64,000 nucleotides of DNA from Humibacillus sp. DSM 29435. Its GTDB lineage: Bacteria > Actinomycetota > Actinomycetes > Actinomycetales > Dermatophilaceae. The notes beneath the pieces were generated by a model. That model saw only the letters and a program-made list of their open reading frames with translations, was not told where the DNA came from and did no database searches. The stretch is from NCBI RefSeq assembly GCF_001758225.1, contig NZ_MAST01000053.1, positions 1-64,000 of the forward strand, written 5' to 3'. Of this stretch, positions 35,990 to 48,225 are shown piece by piece (position 1 is the first letter of the stretch; the number at the start of each line of letters is the position of its first letter). The translations under genes were made by a program, and so were the position numbers.

Positions 35990-37245
35990 GCGATCGGAGC
36001 CACGCACGCGAGAAGACAGCGGGCGGGGAGTCGCTCGTCGGCCGTGAATGGTCGGTCGAGGTGGGGCCGATCGCCCACGGGGGACACTGCGTGGCCCGCC
36101 ACGAGGGACAGGTGATCTTCGTTCGGCATGCCCTTCCCGGTGAGCGCGTCGTCGCACGCGTCACCGAGGGCCGGGTCGGCGACCGGTTCATCCGCGCGGA
36201 TGCCGTGCAGGTCGAGTCGCCCTCCCCCCAACGGGTCACGCCCCCGTGCGTGTACGCCGCCCCTGGTCGCTGCGGCGGTTGCGACTTTCAGCACGTCGCC
36301 ATCGAGGAGCAGCGCAGCCTCAAGGCGGCGGTCGTGCGTGAGCAGTTCTCGCGTCTGGCCGGCCTCGAGGTGGCGGTGACGGTGCTGCCCCTTCCGGGCG
36401 ACGTCGACGGCCTCCGGTGGCGCACGCGCGTCGAGTTCGCAGTCGACGCCAACGGTCGAGCCGGCCTGCACCGGCACCGTTCCAGCGAGCTCGAGGCGGT
36501 CGACGACTGCCTCATCGCGACGGCCGGCGTGATCGACTCGGGCGTGCTCGACACCGAGTGGGCCGGCTGCGAGGCGGTCGACGTGGTCGACGCCGCCCAC
36601 CCCGACGAGCCGGTGCTCGTGCCGGTGCCCGCTCCGGCAGGCTCCGCCCCCGGTGGGGGTCTGGTCGGCGAGCTGGCCACCGACGGCGACTGGTCGGGGG
36701 AGTACGTCGTCGACGCGCGGGGTTTCTGGCAGGTGCACCCCGGTGCCGCGTCAACGCTGCTGTCGCGGGTGACGGCCCTGCTCGACCCTGGTCCCGGCGA
36801 CCGAGTCATCGACCTGTACGCCGGGTCCGGTCTGTTCACCCTCCGGCTCGGCGAGCTCGTCGAACCCGGCGGCTTCGTGCTGGGAGTGGAGGGCGACGCA
36901 CGCGCGGTCGGCAACGGCATCCGCAACACCGAGCATCTGGAGTCGGTCGAGTGGCGCGCGAACCGGGTCGACCGAGAGCTGCGGTCGTTGGTGGCGCAGG
37001 GTGTCTCGGCCGACCTGGTCGTACTCGACCCACCGCGCACCGGCGCGGGCAAGGAGGTCATGGCCCTGCTCGCCCGGCTCTCGCCCCGACGGGTCGTCTA
37101 CGTGGCCTGTGATCCGGCCGCGCTGGCCCGAGACGTGAAGTTCGCCTCGTCGCACGGGTGGTCGCTTTCGTCGCTGGAGGCTTACGACGCTTTCCCGATG
37201 ACCCACCACGTGGAGTGCATCGCCGTGCTCGAGCCGACCGCGTGA
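35986..37245 (+). CDS. TRAM-domain class I SAM-dependent RNA methyltransferase (TrmA/RumA family)
   Basis: A 419-residue enzyme likely to form 5-methyluridine in rRNA or tRNA. Parts in order: TRAM RNA-binding domain (residues about 18-80), four cysteines for an Fe-S cluster (C...RCGGCDFQH near 85-105), and a methyltransferase domain with VIDLYAGSGLFTL (SAM loop), LVVLDPPRTGAGKEV, and YVACDPAALARD holding the catalytic cysteine. GTG 35986 overlaps the transporter stop. Substrate position unknown. Confidence 0.88.
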   Translation: MSDRSHAREKTAGGESLVGREWSVEVGPIAHGGHCVARHEGQVIFVRHALPGERVVARVTEGRVGDRFIRADAVQVESPSPQRVTPPCVYAAPGRCGGCDFQHVAIEEQRSLKAAVVREQFSRLAGLEVAVTVLPLPGDVDGLRWRTRVEFAVDANGRAGLHRHRSSELEAVDDCLIATAGVIDSGVLDTEWAGCEAVDVVDAAHPDEPVLVPVPAPAGSAPGGGLVGELATDGDWSGEYVVDARGFWQVHPGAASTLLSRVTALLDPGPGDRVIDLYAGSGLFTLRLGELVEPGGFVLGVEGDARAVGNGIRNTEHLESVEWRANRVDRELRSLVAQGVSADLVVLDPPRTGAGKEVMALLARLSPRRVVYVACDPAALARDVKFASSHGWSLSSLEAYDAFPMTHHVECIAVLEPTA

Positions 37246-37294
37246 CCATCGCGCCCCCAGCCACCACCCGCTCTCACTGTCGGCCCGGCGGGGG

Positions 37295-37345
37295 CTGACA
37301 ACGGTCGGGCCATGTGGTTAGATATATCTTGACGTCAAGATATAT
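37295..37345 (+). promoter_or_regulatory. acnA promoter with perfect 24-bp palindrome
   Basis: ATATATCTTGAC followed by its exact reverse complement (37322-37345) lies 33 bp before the acnA start. CTGACA (37295-37300) and TAGATA (37319-37324), 18 bp apart, make a plausible promoter, placing the palindrome from the -10 into the transcribed leader, a repressor position. The A/T-rich stretch stands out strongly from the G/C-rich surroundings. Confidence 0.8.
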
Positions 37346-37378
37346 TTCATCGAGCAGAGTCGCTGGAAGGAGCCCGCT

Positions 37379-40213
<2,835 letters not shown>

Positions 40214-40228
40214 CCTGGGCCCGCCAGC

Positions 40229-40281
40229 GCACACGTCACGGTCTGCGGTCGCCTGGGGCGACGGCAGACCGTGACGTGTGC
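40229..40281 (+). terminator. Strong hairpin terminator of acnA
   Basis: Two perfect 18-bp arms (40229-40246 and 40264-40281, GCACACGTCACGGTCTGC and its complement) enclose a second 6-bp stem (GTCGCC-TGG-GGCGAC). It begins 15 bp after the acnA stop. No T tract follows. The next gene starts only 27 bp downstream. Confidence 0.85.
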
Positions 40282-40308
40282 TGACCGGCGTTCTGGCATG
40301 CTGCTCGC

Positions 40309-41481
40309 GTGACCGATCGCCACGTGACCCTGACCGTCTGGGAGAACCGTTTCGGGTGGGAGCCGGGCGAGCCGTTGCTCGACGCCGATGCACACTCCTC
40401 CGACGACTCCACGGTGGTCTGGTCTACCCGGCACTGGAGCTCACCCGTGGTCGAGTCGGCGTTTCCGGCGACCGAGCTGATCCCCTCCTGGAACTGCACG
40501 ACGCCGCCCGGCTCCTGGCTCCTCGTCGAGGCGCGCCTGCGCAGCGACCTCGGCTGGACGCCGTGGCTGACCTTCGCCCGCTGGTGCGACCGGCTTCCGG
40601 CTGACGGCGGCGCCATCACCCGAACCACGGTCGAGGGGCAGACCACGGATGCCGGTCACGTGGCGGCGGATGCCTTCGTCGCGGCCCCTGCCCACCCCTT
40701 CTCGGCATGGCAGGTTCGGGTGACCGGTCTGAGCGCCGATCCGGCCGGCCCGTGGCCCGAGGTCACGCTTGTGGCCGGGGCGGTGTCAGGCATGGTCATC
40801 GACGACGCCCCGGTCAGCGAAGCCGGTGCCGGGGTCGGTTCCGAGATCGCAGTGCCGCCGCACTCGCAGCGGTTGCACGTGGGTTCGTTCCCGGCCTGGG
40901 ACGGCGGCGGCGAGTCGTGGTGCTCGCCCACCTCCACGACGATGCTGCTCGAGCACTGGGGAGTGGGGCCAGGCCCCGACGAGGTGGCCTGGGTGACCCA
41001 GGTGCCCGCGGCGTCTGACGCTGTCGACACCGCTGAGCTGGCCGTGGTGCACGCCGTGAGCCGAGTGTTCGACCAGTCGTACGGTGGCGCCGGAAACTGG
41101 GCTTTCAACGTCGCGTACGCCGCGACCCGCGGGCTGCGCGCCTACGTGACCCGGTTGCGTGACCTGACCGAGGCCGAGTCGTTCGTCGCGGCCGGCATCC
41201 CCCTCGTCGTGTCGGTCACGTTCACCTCCGACCAGCTCGACGGGGCCGGCTACGACACCGGAGGGCACCTGCTGACCATCATCGGCTTCACGGCCGAGGG
41301 CGACGTCATCTCCAACGACCCGAACAGCCACCGCATCGCGAGCAACGAGCAGGTCCGCACCGTGTACCGGCGCGACCAGTTCGAGAAGGTGTGGCTTGGC
41401 AAGCACGGTGGCCTCACCTACGTCATGCACCCCCACCACGTGCCGCTACCCAGCCCGCCTTCAGAGGCCAACTGGGCGTGA
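40309..41481 (+). CDS. C39-like cysteine peptidase family protein
   Basis: A 390-residue protein. The C-terminal half is a papain-like C39_2 domain: GESWCSPTSTTMLLEHWG carries the catalytic Cys, GGHLLTIIGF the His and SNDPNSH the Asp/Asn. The N-terminal half (residues 1-180) is a beta-rich domain without a recognised name. No signal peptide is seen. GTG 40309 has no ribosome-binding site and directly follows the acnA terminator, so a leaderless start is possible. Peptide substrate unknown. Confidence 0.85.
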   Translation: MTDRHVTLTVWENRFGWEPGEPLLDADAHSSDDSTVVWSTRHWSSPVVESAFPATELIPSWNCTTPPGSWLLVEARLRSDLGWTPWLTFARWCDRLPADGGAITRTTVEGQTTDAGHVAADAFVAAPAHPFSAWQVRVTGLSADPAGPWPEVTLVAGAVSGMVIDDAPVSEAGAGVGSEIAVPPHSQRLHVGSFPAWDGGGESWCSPTSTTMLLEHWGVGPGPDEVAWVTQVPAASDAVDTAELAVVHAVSRVFDQSYGGAGNWAFNVAYAATRGLRAYVTRLRDLTEAESFVAAGIPLVVSVTFTSDQLDGAGYDTGGHLLTIIGFTAEGDVISNDPNSHRIASNEQVRTVYRRDQFEKVWLGKHGGLTYVMHPHHVPLPSPPSEANWA

Positions 41482-41533
41482 CGCCACCCCCACCCGTCGG
41501 GGCGTTGACCCACCACCGGGGCACACTGGGGGC

Positions 41534-41902
41534 ATGGCCGCCCACACTCCTCCCGGATGGCCCGTCGGGGTGCCGCCTGCGCAGACACCGGGCTGGGAGG
41601 CCCGTGCGGTGCTCTGGCTGCTCGACCAGTGTCCGCCCGACTACCGCGCCTACGACGGGTGGCGCAAGCATCCGATCGCCCTCGCCTGGCTGACGGGGCG
41701 CCACCTCGAGGGCCAGGTCACCGCGATGCGGGAAGCCTGGCGCGAGGCGCGCGTGGCGATCGGACCCCACGTTCCGCCGGAGGCGCTGACCGAGATCCTG
41801 CTGCAGATCGAGGCCGAGGGGATTCGGCTGCTCGCGGCGTCACGATCGACGAGGCTGCTCCATGAGGCGCTGCAGGGAAAGGTGTTCGCCCCGCGCCTGT
41901 GA
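41534..41902 (+). CDS. Conserved hypothetical protein
   Basis: A 122-residue protein, helical and basic ([20 protein letters not shown], then a [18 protein letters not shown] helix). It has a strong actinobacterial look but no named domain or catalytic motif. ATG 41534 lies 52 bp after the peptidase gene. A perfect palindrome directly after its stop suggests transcription ends here. Confidence 0.75.
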   Translation: MAAHTPPGWPVGVPPAQTPGWEARAVLWLLDQCPPDYRAYDGWRKHPIALAWLTGRHLEGQVTAMREAWREARVAIGPHVPPEALTEILLQIEAEGIRLLAASRSTRLLHEALQGKVFAPRL

Positions 41903-41904
41903 AG

Positions 41905-41920
41905 CCCGCAGGCCTGCGGG
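41905..41920 (+). terminator. Short palindromic hairpin after the hypothetical gene
   Basis: CCCGCAGGCCTGCGGG is a perfect 16-bp palindrome starting 2 bp after the stop codon at 41902. No T tract follows. Probable terminator before the dxs promoter region (41921-42075). Confidence 0.5.
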
Positions 41921-42075
41921 GCCACCGTGCGGGTCAGCCGGCGCGTACGGCATCCGCGCATCGAGCGCCCCGGCCACCCCTGAGGGCGATGAAGGTCACC
42001 GGCCGACCGTCCGACCGGCTCACGCGCCGACCCGTAGACTCGGTTGGGCAACCCACTGGAGAGGACGACGCAAGC

Positions 42076-43941
42076 GTGAGCCTGCTCGAGACCATCACGA
42101 GCCCCGCTCGGCTCAAAGCGCTGCCCGCCGAGCAGCTACCCCGGCTCGCCGAGGAGATCCGCTCGTTCCTGGTGTCGGAGGTGTCGAAGACCGGGGGACA
42201 CCTCGGGCCCAACCTCGGCGTCGTCGAGCTCACCATCGCCCTCCACCGGGTCTTCGACTCGCCGCGCGACGCCATCGTGTTCGACACCGGTCACCAGTCC
42301 TACGTGCACAAGCTGCTCACCGGTCGCCAGAACTTCGCCCAGCTGAAGAAGCGGGGAGGTCTCTCGGGCTACCCGAGCCGAGCCGAGTCGAGGCACGACG
42401 TCGTCGAGAACTCGCACGCGTCGACCTCGCTGTCGTGGGCCGACGGCATTGCCAAGGGTCGACGGCTGCGCGGCGAGAACGACCGGCACACCGTCGCCGT
42501 CATCGGTGACGGTGCCCTCACCGGTGGCATGGCGTGGGAGGCCATCAACAACATCGCGGTCGACCGCACCCTGCCGCTCGTGATCGTCGTCAACGACAAC
42601 GAGCGTTCGTACGCCCCGACGATCGGCGCCCTCGCCGAGCACCTCGCCACCATGCGCACCACCCGCAGCTACGAACGGTTCCTCGACTGGGGCAAGCGCT
42701 CTCTCGAGCGCACTCCGGTCGTCGGCGGCGCCATGTTCGAGACGCTCCACGGGGTCAAGAAGGGCCTCAAGGACATCATGGCCCCGCAGGGGATGTTCGA
42801 GGATCTGGGCCTGAAGTACGTCGGGCCCGTCGACGGTCACGACGAGGAGACCCTGGAGAAGGCGCTGCGCCAGGCGAAGGAGTTCGGCGGCCCCGTCATC
42901 GTGCACGTCATCACCCAGAAGGGGCGCGGCTACCAGCCGGCCATCGACGATGCCGCCGACCAGTTCCACAGCGTGGGCAAGATCAACCCCGAGACGGGCC
43001 TGCCGTTCGAGGTGAGCGGTCGCATCTGGACCGACGAGTTCAACGAGGAGATGGTCGCGATCGGCCGCGACCGGCCCGACGTCGTGGCCATCACGGCCGC
43101 GATGATGATCCCGGTCGGGCTCGACGGTTTTGCCGCGGCTCACCCCGACCGGGTGTTCGACGTGGGCATCGCCGAGCAACATGCGGTGACGATGGCCTCA
43201 GGCCTGGCCTACGCGGGGTTGCACCCGGTCGTCGCCGTGTACGCCACCTTTCTCAACCGGGCCTTCGACCAGCTGCTGATGGACTGCGCCCTGCACCACG
43301 CCGGGGTGACCTTCATCCTCGACCGGGCCGGGCTGACCGGCAGTGACGGCGCCTCGCACAACGGCATGTGGGACATGACGCTGACCTCGATCGTGCCCGG
43401 CCTCCGTCTCGCTGCTCCCCGCGACGGTGACCAGGTGCGGGCGGCCCTGCGCGAGGCGATCGACGTCACCGACGGCCCCACCGTGATCCGCTTCCCGAAG
43501 GGTGACGTGGCCGACCCCTTGCTGGCGGTTCGTCGCCACGGCGAGGTCGATGTGCTGTTCGAGAACGCAGACGCCGACGTCGACCTGCTGGTCATCGGGG
43601 TGGGGGCCTTTGCCGGTCTCGCCGTCGAGGCCGGCGAGAAGATCGCCGCCATGGGCCGCACGGTGCGGGTCATCGACCCGCGCTGGGTGCTTCCGGTCAA
43701 CGACGACGTGGTGGCGCTGGCGGGTGCCGCGGGCGCCGTCGCCGTCATCGAGGACAACCTGGTGAGCGGCGGGATCGGGGCGGCAGTCGGCCTCGCGCTG
43801 CACACAGCGGGCGTGTCCGTTCCGGTGCACCCCTACGGCATCCCGAAGCAGTTTCTCGAGCACGCGTCGCGGGGTCAGCTGCTCGAGCAGCTCGGGCTCA
43901 CGGCCGAGCACATCGTGACCGACCTCGAGCGGCGGCTCTGA
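42076..43941 (+). CDS. dxs: 1-deoxy-D-xylulose-5-phosphate synthase
   Basis: Condenses pyruvate and glyceraldehyde 3-phosphate, the first step of the MEP isoprenoid pathway. 621 residues, the usual length. The thiamine diphosphate motif is [16 protein letters not shown] (144-159); [50 protein letters not shown] and [15 protein letters not shown] are all intact. GTG 42076 is preceded by GGAGAGGA at about 14 bases; the frame upstream is not conserved-looking. Confidence 0.96.
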   Translation: MSLLETITSPARLKALPAEQLPRLAEEIRSFLVSEVSKTGGHLGPNLGVVELTIALHRVFDSPRDAIVFDTGHQSYVHKLLTGRQNFAQLKKRGGLSGYPSRAESRHDVVENSHASTSLSWADGIAKGRRLRGENDRHTVAVIGDGALTGGMAWEAINNIAVDRTLPLVIVVNDNERSYAPTIGALAEHLATMRTTRSYERFLDWGKRSLERTPVVGGAMFETLHGVKKGLKDIMAPQGMFEDLGLKYVGPVDGHDEETLEKALRQAKEFGGPVIVHVITQKGRGYQPAIDDAADQFHSVGKINPETGLPFEVSGRIWTDEFNEEMVAIGRDRPDVVAITAAMMIPVGLDGFAAAHPDRVFDVGIAEQHAVTMASGLAYAGLHPVVAVYATFLNRAFDQLLMDCALHHAGVTFILDRAGLTGSDGASHNGMWDMTLTSIVPGLRLAAPRDGDQVRAALREAIDVTDGPTVIRFPKGDVADPLLAVRRHGEVDVLFENADADVDLLVIGVGAFAGLAVEAGEKIAAMGRTVRVIDPRWVLPVNDDVVALAGAAGAVAVIEDNLVSGGIGAAVGLALHTAGVSVPVHPYGIPKQFLEHASRGQLLEQLGLTAEHIVTDLERRL

Positions 43942-44000
43942 TCCGGCTCGCCGCCCCACCCAGGTGAGGGGGCGCAGGTCTCCGGCCTACCATCGGTGAC

Positions 44001-44315
44001 ATGCAGCCAAGAGATGCCCACGACGTGACCACCGCCCCGATCGCCGCCCTCGGTCTCGTCGGCGGCTACGTCGTGGCACGGGAGAGCGGCATCCGCCCGC
44101 TGGGTGGGGTCGTGCTCGGCGTGGCCGGGCTGTATGCCGGTCGCAGCTGGCTCGCCAAGGCCGGCGTACCCGGCGCCGCCGGGCTGGCAGCCCTCTACCT
44201 CGGAGGTTTCGGCGCCTCGCACGTGCTCGCGAAGAAGATCGGCGGCTGGCCCGCGGTGCTCACAGTCGCAGCCGCGAGCGGCATCGCGTCGTGGGTCGTT
44301 TCCGACCGGCGCTGA
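44001..44315 (+). CDS. Small membrane protein
   Basis: A 104-residue hydrophobic protein with three probable membrane segments rich in Gly and Ala (about residues 12-26, 31-48, 56-74 and a C-terminal 83-99). No named family recognised. ATG 44001 lies 59 bp after dxs; it could be co-transcribed. It converges on the murA-like gene. Confidence 0.6.
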   Translation: MQPRDAHDVTTAPIAALGLVGGYVVARESGIRPLGGVVLGVAGLYAGRSWLAKAGVPGAAGLAALYLGGFGASHVLAKKIGGWPAVLTVAAASGIASWVVSDRR

Positions 44316-44346
44316 GTCGAGTCAACCGCCCACAGAGATCGGCCGG

Positions 44347-45876
44347 TCAGATGTCGCGGAAGACCTCGATGGTCGCGCCGAGACGGTTGAGCCGCTCGGC
44401 GAGGTCTTCGTAGCCCCGGTTGATCACGTAGACGTTACGCAGCACCGACGTGCCCGGCGCAGCCAGCATGGCCAGCAGCACCACGACGGCCGGGCGCAGG
44501 GCCGGCGGGCAGACCACCTCGGCGGCCCGCCACTTCGTCGGGCCCTCGACGATGACACGGTGCGGGTCGAGCAGCTGCACGCGGGCGCCCACCTTGGTCA
44601 GCTCGGTGAGGTAGATGGCCCGGTTCTCGTAGACCCAGTCGTGGATCATCGTGCTGCCCTCGGCCACGGCGCCGATGAGCGCGAAGAACGGCAGGTTGTC
44701 GATGTTGAGCCCGGGGAAGGGCATCGGGTGGATCTTGTCGGTCGGAGCGCGGAGGGGTCCGGCGATGGTGGTCAGGTCGACGAGTCGGGTCTGGCCGTTG
44801 GCCGACCGGTACTCCTCGGTGAGCTCATACTTCATGCCCATGCCGTCGAGGGTCGCCAGCTCGATCTCGATGAACTCGATCGGCACCCGGCGGATGGTGA
44901 TCTCGGAGTCGGTGACGACGGCGGCGGCGATCAGGCTCATCGCCTCGATGGGGTCTTCGCTGGGGGAGTACTCGACGTCGACGTCGATCTCACGTCGGCC
45001 GTGCACCGTCAGGGTCGTGCTGCCGATGCCCTCGATCTGCACGCCGAGCTTCTCGAGAAAGAAGCACAGGTCTTGCACCATGTAGTTGGGCGAGGCGTTG
45101 CGGATCACGGTGACGCCCTCGTACCGGGCCGCGGCCATGATGACGTTCTCGGTCACCGTGTCTCCGCGCTCGGTCAGCACGATCGGTCGGGTCGGGCCCA
45201 CCGAGCGGTCGGACCGGGCGTCGTAGAAGCCGTGGGTGGCCGTGACCTCGAGCCCGAAGGAGCGCAAGGCGCTCAGGTGCGGCTCGACGGTGCGGGTGCC
45301 GAGGTCACAGCCGCCGGCGTAGGGAAGCTGGAACTCCTCCAGTTCGTGCAGCAGCGGGCCGAGGAACATGATCACCGTGCGGGTGCGGCGGGCCGCCTCG
45401 ACGTCGATGTCGCTGAGGTTGAGCCGAGCCGGAGGAGTGATCTCGAGGTCACTGCTGTCGGGCAGCCATCGCGTCTTGACGCCGATCGAGGCGAGCACCT
45501 CGAGGATGCGGTTGACCTCCTCGATGCGGGCGAGGTTGCGAAGGGTCGTGCGGCCCCGGTTGAGCAGCGAGGCGCAGAGCAGCGCTACGGCGGCGTTCTT
45601 GGAGGTCTTGACGTCGATCGAGCCGCTGAGGCGGGTGCCACCGACGATGCGAAGGTGCTGCGGACCCGAGTGCCCGAGCGAGACGAACTCGCTATCGAGG
45701 GCGTCGCCGATCTTGGCCAGCGTGTCGAGGCTGAGGTTCTGACGGCCCTGTTCGATGCGGGCCACCGCGCTCTGGGAGGTGGCGAGCAGCTCGGCCAGGT
45801 CGGTCTGGGTCAGCCCCTTGTGGCGGCGGGCGTCGCGGATGAGGCTGCCGATGCGGGTCAGATAAGACGGAGTCAC
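44347..45876 (-). CDS. MurA-family enolpyruvyl transferase fused to an XRE helix-turn-helix
   Basis: A 509-residue fusion. Residues 8-62 form an XRE/Cro DNA-binding domain (HKGLTQTDLAELLATSQSAV, ARIEQGRQNLSL). From about 72 the chain is a UDP-N-acetylglucosamine 1-carboxyvinyltransferase with Lys93 in TSKNAA and Cys190 in AGGCDLGTR at the catalytic positions of MurA, so it may be enzymatically active. MurA commits UDP-GlcNAc to peptidoglycan. Single-domain MurA is about 420 residues. The GTG at 45876 follows a TAGAGT -10 by seven bases, so the mRNA is probably leaderless, and a palindrome lies in the promoter. It may be an autoregulated second MurA. Confidence 0.88.
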   Translation of the reverse strand: MTPSYLTRIGSLIRDARRHKGLTQTDLAELLATSQSAVARIEQGRQNLSLDTLAKIGDALDSEFVSLGHSGPQHLRIVGGTRLSGSIDVKTSKNAAVALLCASLLNRGRTTLRNLARIEEVNRILEVLASIGVKTRWLPDSSDLEITPPARLNLSDIDVEAARRTRTVIMFLGPLLHELEEFQLPYAGGCDLGTRTVEPHLSALRSFGLEVTATHGFYDARSDRSVGPTRPIVLTERGDTVTENVIMAAARYEGVTVIRNASPNYMVQDLCFFLEKLGVQIEGIGSTTLTVHGRREIDVDVEYSPSEDPIEAMSLIAAAVVTDSEITIRRVPIEFIEIELATLDGMGMKYELTEEYRSANGQTRLVDLTTIAGPLRAPTDKIHPMPFPGLNIDNLPFFALIGAVAEGSTMIHDWVYENRAIYLTELTKVGARVQLLDPHRVIVEGPTKWRAAEVVCPPALRPAVVVLLAMLAAPGTSVLRNVYVINRGYEDLAERLNRLGATIEVFRDI

Positions 45877-45883
45877 GCCCGAG

Positions 45884-45913
45884 ACTCTAACTCATATATG
45901 AGATACCCCTCAA
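45884..45913 (-). promoter_or_regulatory. Leaderless promoter with palindrome for HTH-MurA
   Basis: On the minus strand TTGAGG (45908-45913), an 18-bp spacer and TAGAGT (45884-45889) sit seven bases before the GTG start. The spacer contains the perfect palindrome CTCATATATGAG (45891-45902), a likely operator for the XRE domain of the same protein. Confidence 0.65.
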
Positions 45914-46023
45914 ATGTGACCTTCAATGAAGGCGGCAAGAATGATGAGAAGCGTGGATGCCGTTCAGCCCGCCTGGAGGGCACCTGACCTTCTCGAACCA
46001 CCACTCGAACACGCGAACCCGGC

Positions 46024-48225
46024 TCAGCGACTCGTGCTGGTCGTCGCTGCATTCGCCACGTTGGCGACACCCTCGGGCAGGAACCTGCGGCCGGTGACCG
46101 CCACGGCGACACCCGTGCGGTCGAGCAGGGGAGTGATGCCCCCGTTCCAGAAGGAGAATCCCGCCCCGGTGATCATGGCCAGGTCGATGTCCATCGGTGC
46201 CTGCGCCACCCCCTCGTCGAGCATCCGCCGCGCCTCGTCGGCCAGCACCGTCAGTACCCGGTCGCGAACGGCATCGGCCCCGAGCACCACGGGGTCGGCG
46301 GGAGTCTCGATCATCTCGGCGACCTCGGGGTCGAGCACCGGGCGACCCGAGCTGAGGTCGTAGAAGCCGGGCTTGCCGGCCGCGACGATGCGCTGCAGGG
46401 TGGGCGAGGCGTAGAACCGGTCGGGAAAAGCCGCCACCAGCGTCTCGCCGTTGTGCAGGGCGATCGCCGGTCCGACGAGCCCGATGAGCACGAAGGGTGG
46501 CATCGGGGCCAGGCCGGCGAAGGCGCGGTCGACGACGTCGATGGGGGTGCCCTCGTCGACCACCCTGGCGGCCTCGCCCATGAACCGGCCCAGGAGCCGG
46601 TTGACGATGAACGACGGGCGGTCAGCGGCCCTGATGCAGGTCTTCTTCAGCGCCTTGCCCACGGCGAACGCGGTCGCGAGGGTGGCATCGTCGGTGCGTT
46701 CACCGGGGATGATCTCGAGCAGCGGCATGACGGCGACCGGGTTGAAGAAGTGGAAGCCCACGACGCGCTCCGGGTGGGTGAGCTTCGAGGCCATCTCGGC
46801 GATCGACAGGCTCGAGGTGTTCGTGGCGAGCACACAATTGGGGCCCACCACCTTCTCCACCTCGGCGAAGACCTGTTGTTTGACCGACATCTGCTCGAAG
46901 ACTGCCTCGATCACGAAGTCGGCGTCGGCGAAGCCGTCCTTGTTCGTGGAGCCGGTGACGAGGGCCCGGTAGCGCCTGAGTCTGTCAGGGCTCAGCCGGC
47001 CCTTGCCGGCGAGCTTGTCGAGCTCGGCGTGAACGTAGCCGACGCCCCTGGCCACGCGCCCGTCGTCGATGTCGGTGAGCACGACGGGCACCTGAAGACG
47101 CTGCACGAAGAGCAGCGCCAGCTGGCTGGCCATCAGACCGGCCCCGACGATGCCGACCTTGGTGACCGGGCGGGCCAGGGCCTTGTCGGGCGCTCCCGCC
47201 GGGCGCCTGGCCCGCTTCTGCATGAGGTCGAAGGCGTAGAGCCCGGCCCGCAGCTCGTCGCTCATCAGCAGGTCGGCGAGCACCTCGTTCTCGGCCGCGA
47301 AGCCCTCCTCGCGGGTCGCGGTGCGAGCGGCGCTGACCAGGTCGAGCGCCGCGTAGGGGCTTCTGGCCTGACGTCCGGTCTTGGCGTCGGCCAGGGCCGT
47401 GGCCTTGGTGACGGCTGTCGCCCACAGCCGCTCGTCGCGGTCGACCTCGGGGCGTTCGACGGTGGTCTCACCGGCTACGACGGCGGCCGCCCACGCGAGT
47501 GACTCCTCGAGAAAGTCGGCCGGCTCGAAGATGGCGTCGGCCAGCCCCAGACGGTACGCGGCCGAGCCGCTCATCATGCGGTTCTGGCTCAGCGGGTTGT
47601 CGATGATCATCGTCAGCGCGCGCTCGACGCCGACGAGGTTGGGCAGCATCCAGCACCCGCCCCACCCGGGCACGAGCCCGAGGAACACCTCGGGCAGGGC
47701 GACCGCCGGCACTCCCTTGCTGATGGTGCGGTAGTCGGCCGAGAGCGCGAGCTCGACCCCGCCGCCCATGGCAGCGCCGTTGACGAACGCGAAGGTCGGC
47801 ACGGGGAGGTCGGCGAAGTCGGCGAAGGCGGCGTGGCCGGCCCGCGCGATCTGCAGCGCCTGGTCGCGCGCGACGATGTGCGACACCCCGGTGAGGTCGG
47901 CGCCCACGGCGAAGATGAACGGCTTGCCCGTGACGCCCACGGCCACGATCTCACCGGCCGCGGCCCGGGCTCGCAGGCCGTTGACGGCGCTCGAGAGCTC
48001 GGCGATCGAGGCGGGCCCGAAGGTGTTCGGTCGCGTGTGGTCGAAGCCGTTGTCGAGCGTGACGAGGGCGAGTCGGCCGGCGCCGTGGGGCAGCTCGACG
48101 TCGCGCACGTGCGCGTGGGTGACGACCTCGCCGGCGAACTCGGCTGTGGGCTGGGCTGTGGGCTGGGATGTGGGCTGGGATGTGGGCTGGGATGCGGGCA
48201 CGATGGCCTCGGTCATGGGGGTCAC
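46024..48225 (-). CDS. fadB: Fatty-acid oxidation multifunctional enzyme (enoyl-CoA hydratase / 3-hydroxyacyl-CoA dehydrogenase)
   Basis: A 733-residue beta-oxidation enzyme that hydrates enoyl-CoA and oxidises 3-hydroxyacyl-CoA with NAD+. An N-terminal crotonase domain (about 40-300; VNGAAMGGGVELALSADYR) is followed by a Rossmann NAD domain (KVGIVGAGLMASQLALLF, about 375) and the dehydrogenase C-terminal domain (FFNPVAVMPLLEIIPGE). GTG 48225 overlaps the thiolase stop (GTGA) and has AGAAGGAG eight bases upstream. Residues about 10-28 are a Ser-Gln-Pro-Thr repeat. Confidence 0.93.
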   Translation of the reverse strand: MTPMTEAIVPASQPTSQPTSQPTAQPTAEFAGEVVTHAHVRDVELPHGAGRLALVTLDNGFDHTRPNTFGPASIAELSSAVNGLRARAAAGEIVAVGVTGKPFIFAVGADLTGVSHIVARDQALQIARAGHAAFADFADLPVPTFAFVNGAAMGGGVELALSADYRTISKGVPAVALPEVFLGLVPGWGGCWMLPNLVGVERALTMIIDNPLSQNRMMSGSAAYRLGLADAIFEPADFLEESLAWAAAVVAGETTVERPEVDRDERLWATAVTKATALADAKTGRQARSPYAALDLVSAARTATREEGFAAENEVLADLLMSDELRAGLYAFDLMQKRARRPAGAPDKALARPVTKVGIVGAGLMASQLALLFVQRLQVPVVLTDIDDGRVARGVGYVHAELDKLAGKGRLSPDRLRRYRALVTGSTNKDGFADADFVIEAVFEQMSVKQQVFAEVEKVVGPNCVLATNTSSLSIAEMASKLTHPERVVGFHFFNPVAVMPLLEIIPGERTDDATLATAFAVGKALKKTCIRAADRPSFIVNRLLGRFMGEAARVVDEGTPIDVVDRAFAGLAPMPPFVLIGLVGPAIALHNGETLVAAFPDRFYASPTLQRIVAAGKPGFYDLSSGRPVLDPEVAEMIETPADPVVLGADAVRDRVLTVLADEARRMLDEGVAQAPMDIDLAMITGAGFSFWNGGITPLLDRTGVAVAVTGRRFLPEGVANVANAATTSTSR
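48143..48199 (-). repeat. 12-bp tandem repeat in fadB N-terminus
   Basis: Nearly five copies of a 12-bp unit (GCTGTGGGCTGG and a GAT variant on the plus strand) encode Ser-Gln-Pro-Thr / Ala-Gln-Pro-Thr units in the fadB leader. Copy number is probably variable between strains. Confidence 0.8.

Noticed and set aside
44104-45987. Plus-strand frame of 627 codons opposite the HTH-MurA gene
   Set aside because: Shadow frame; the MurA reading shows catalytic residues and a promoter, this one shows neither.
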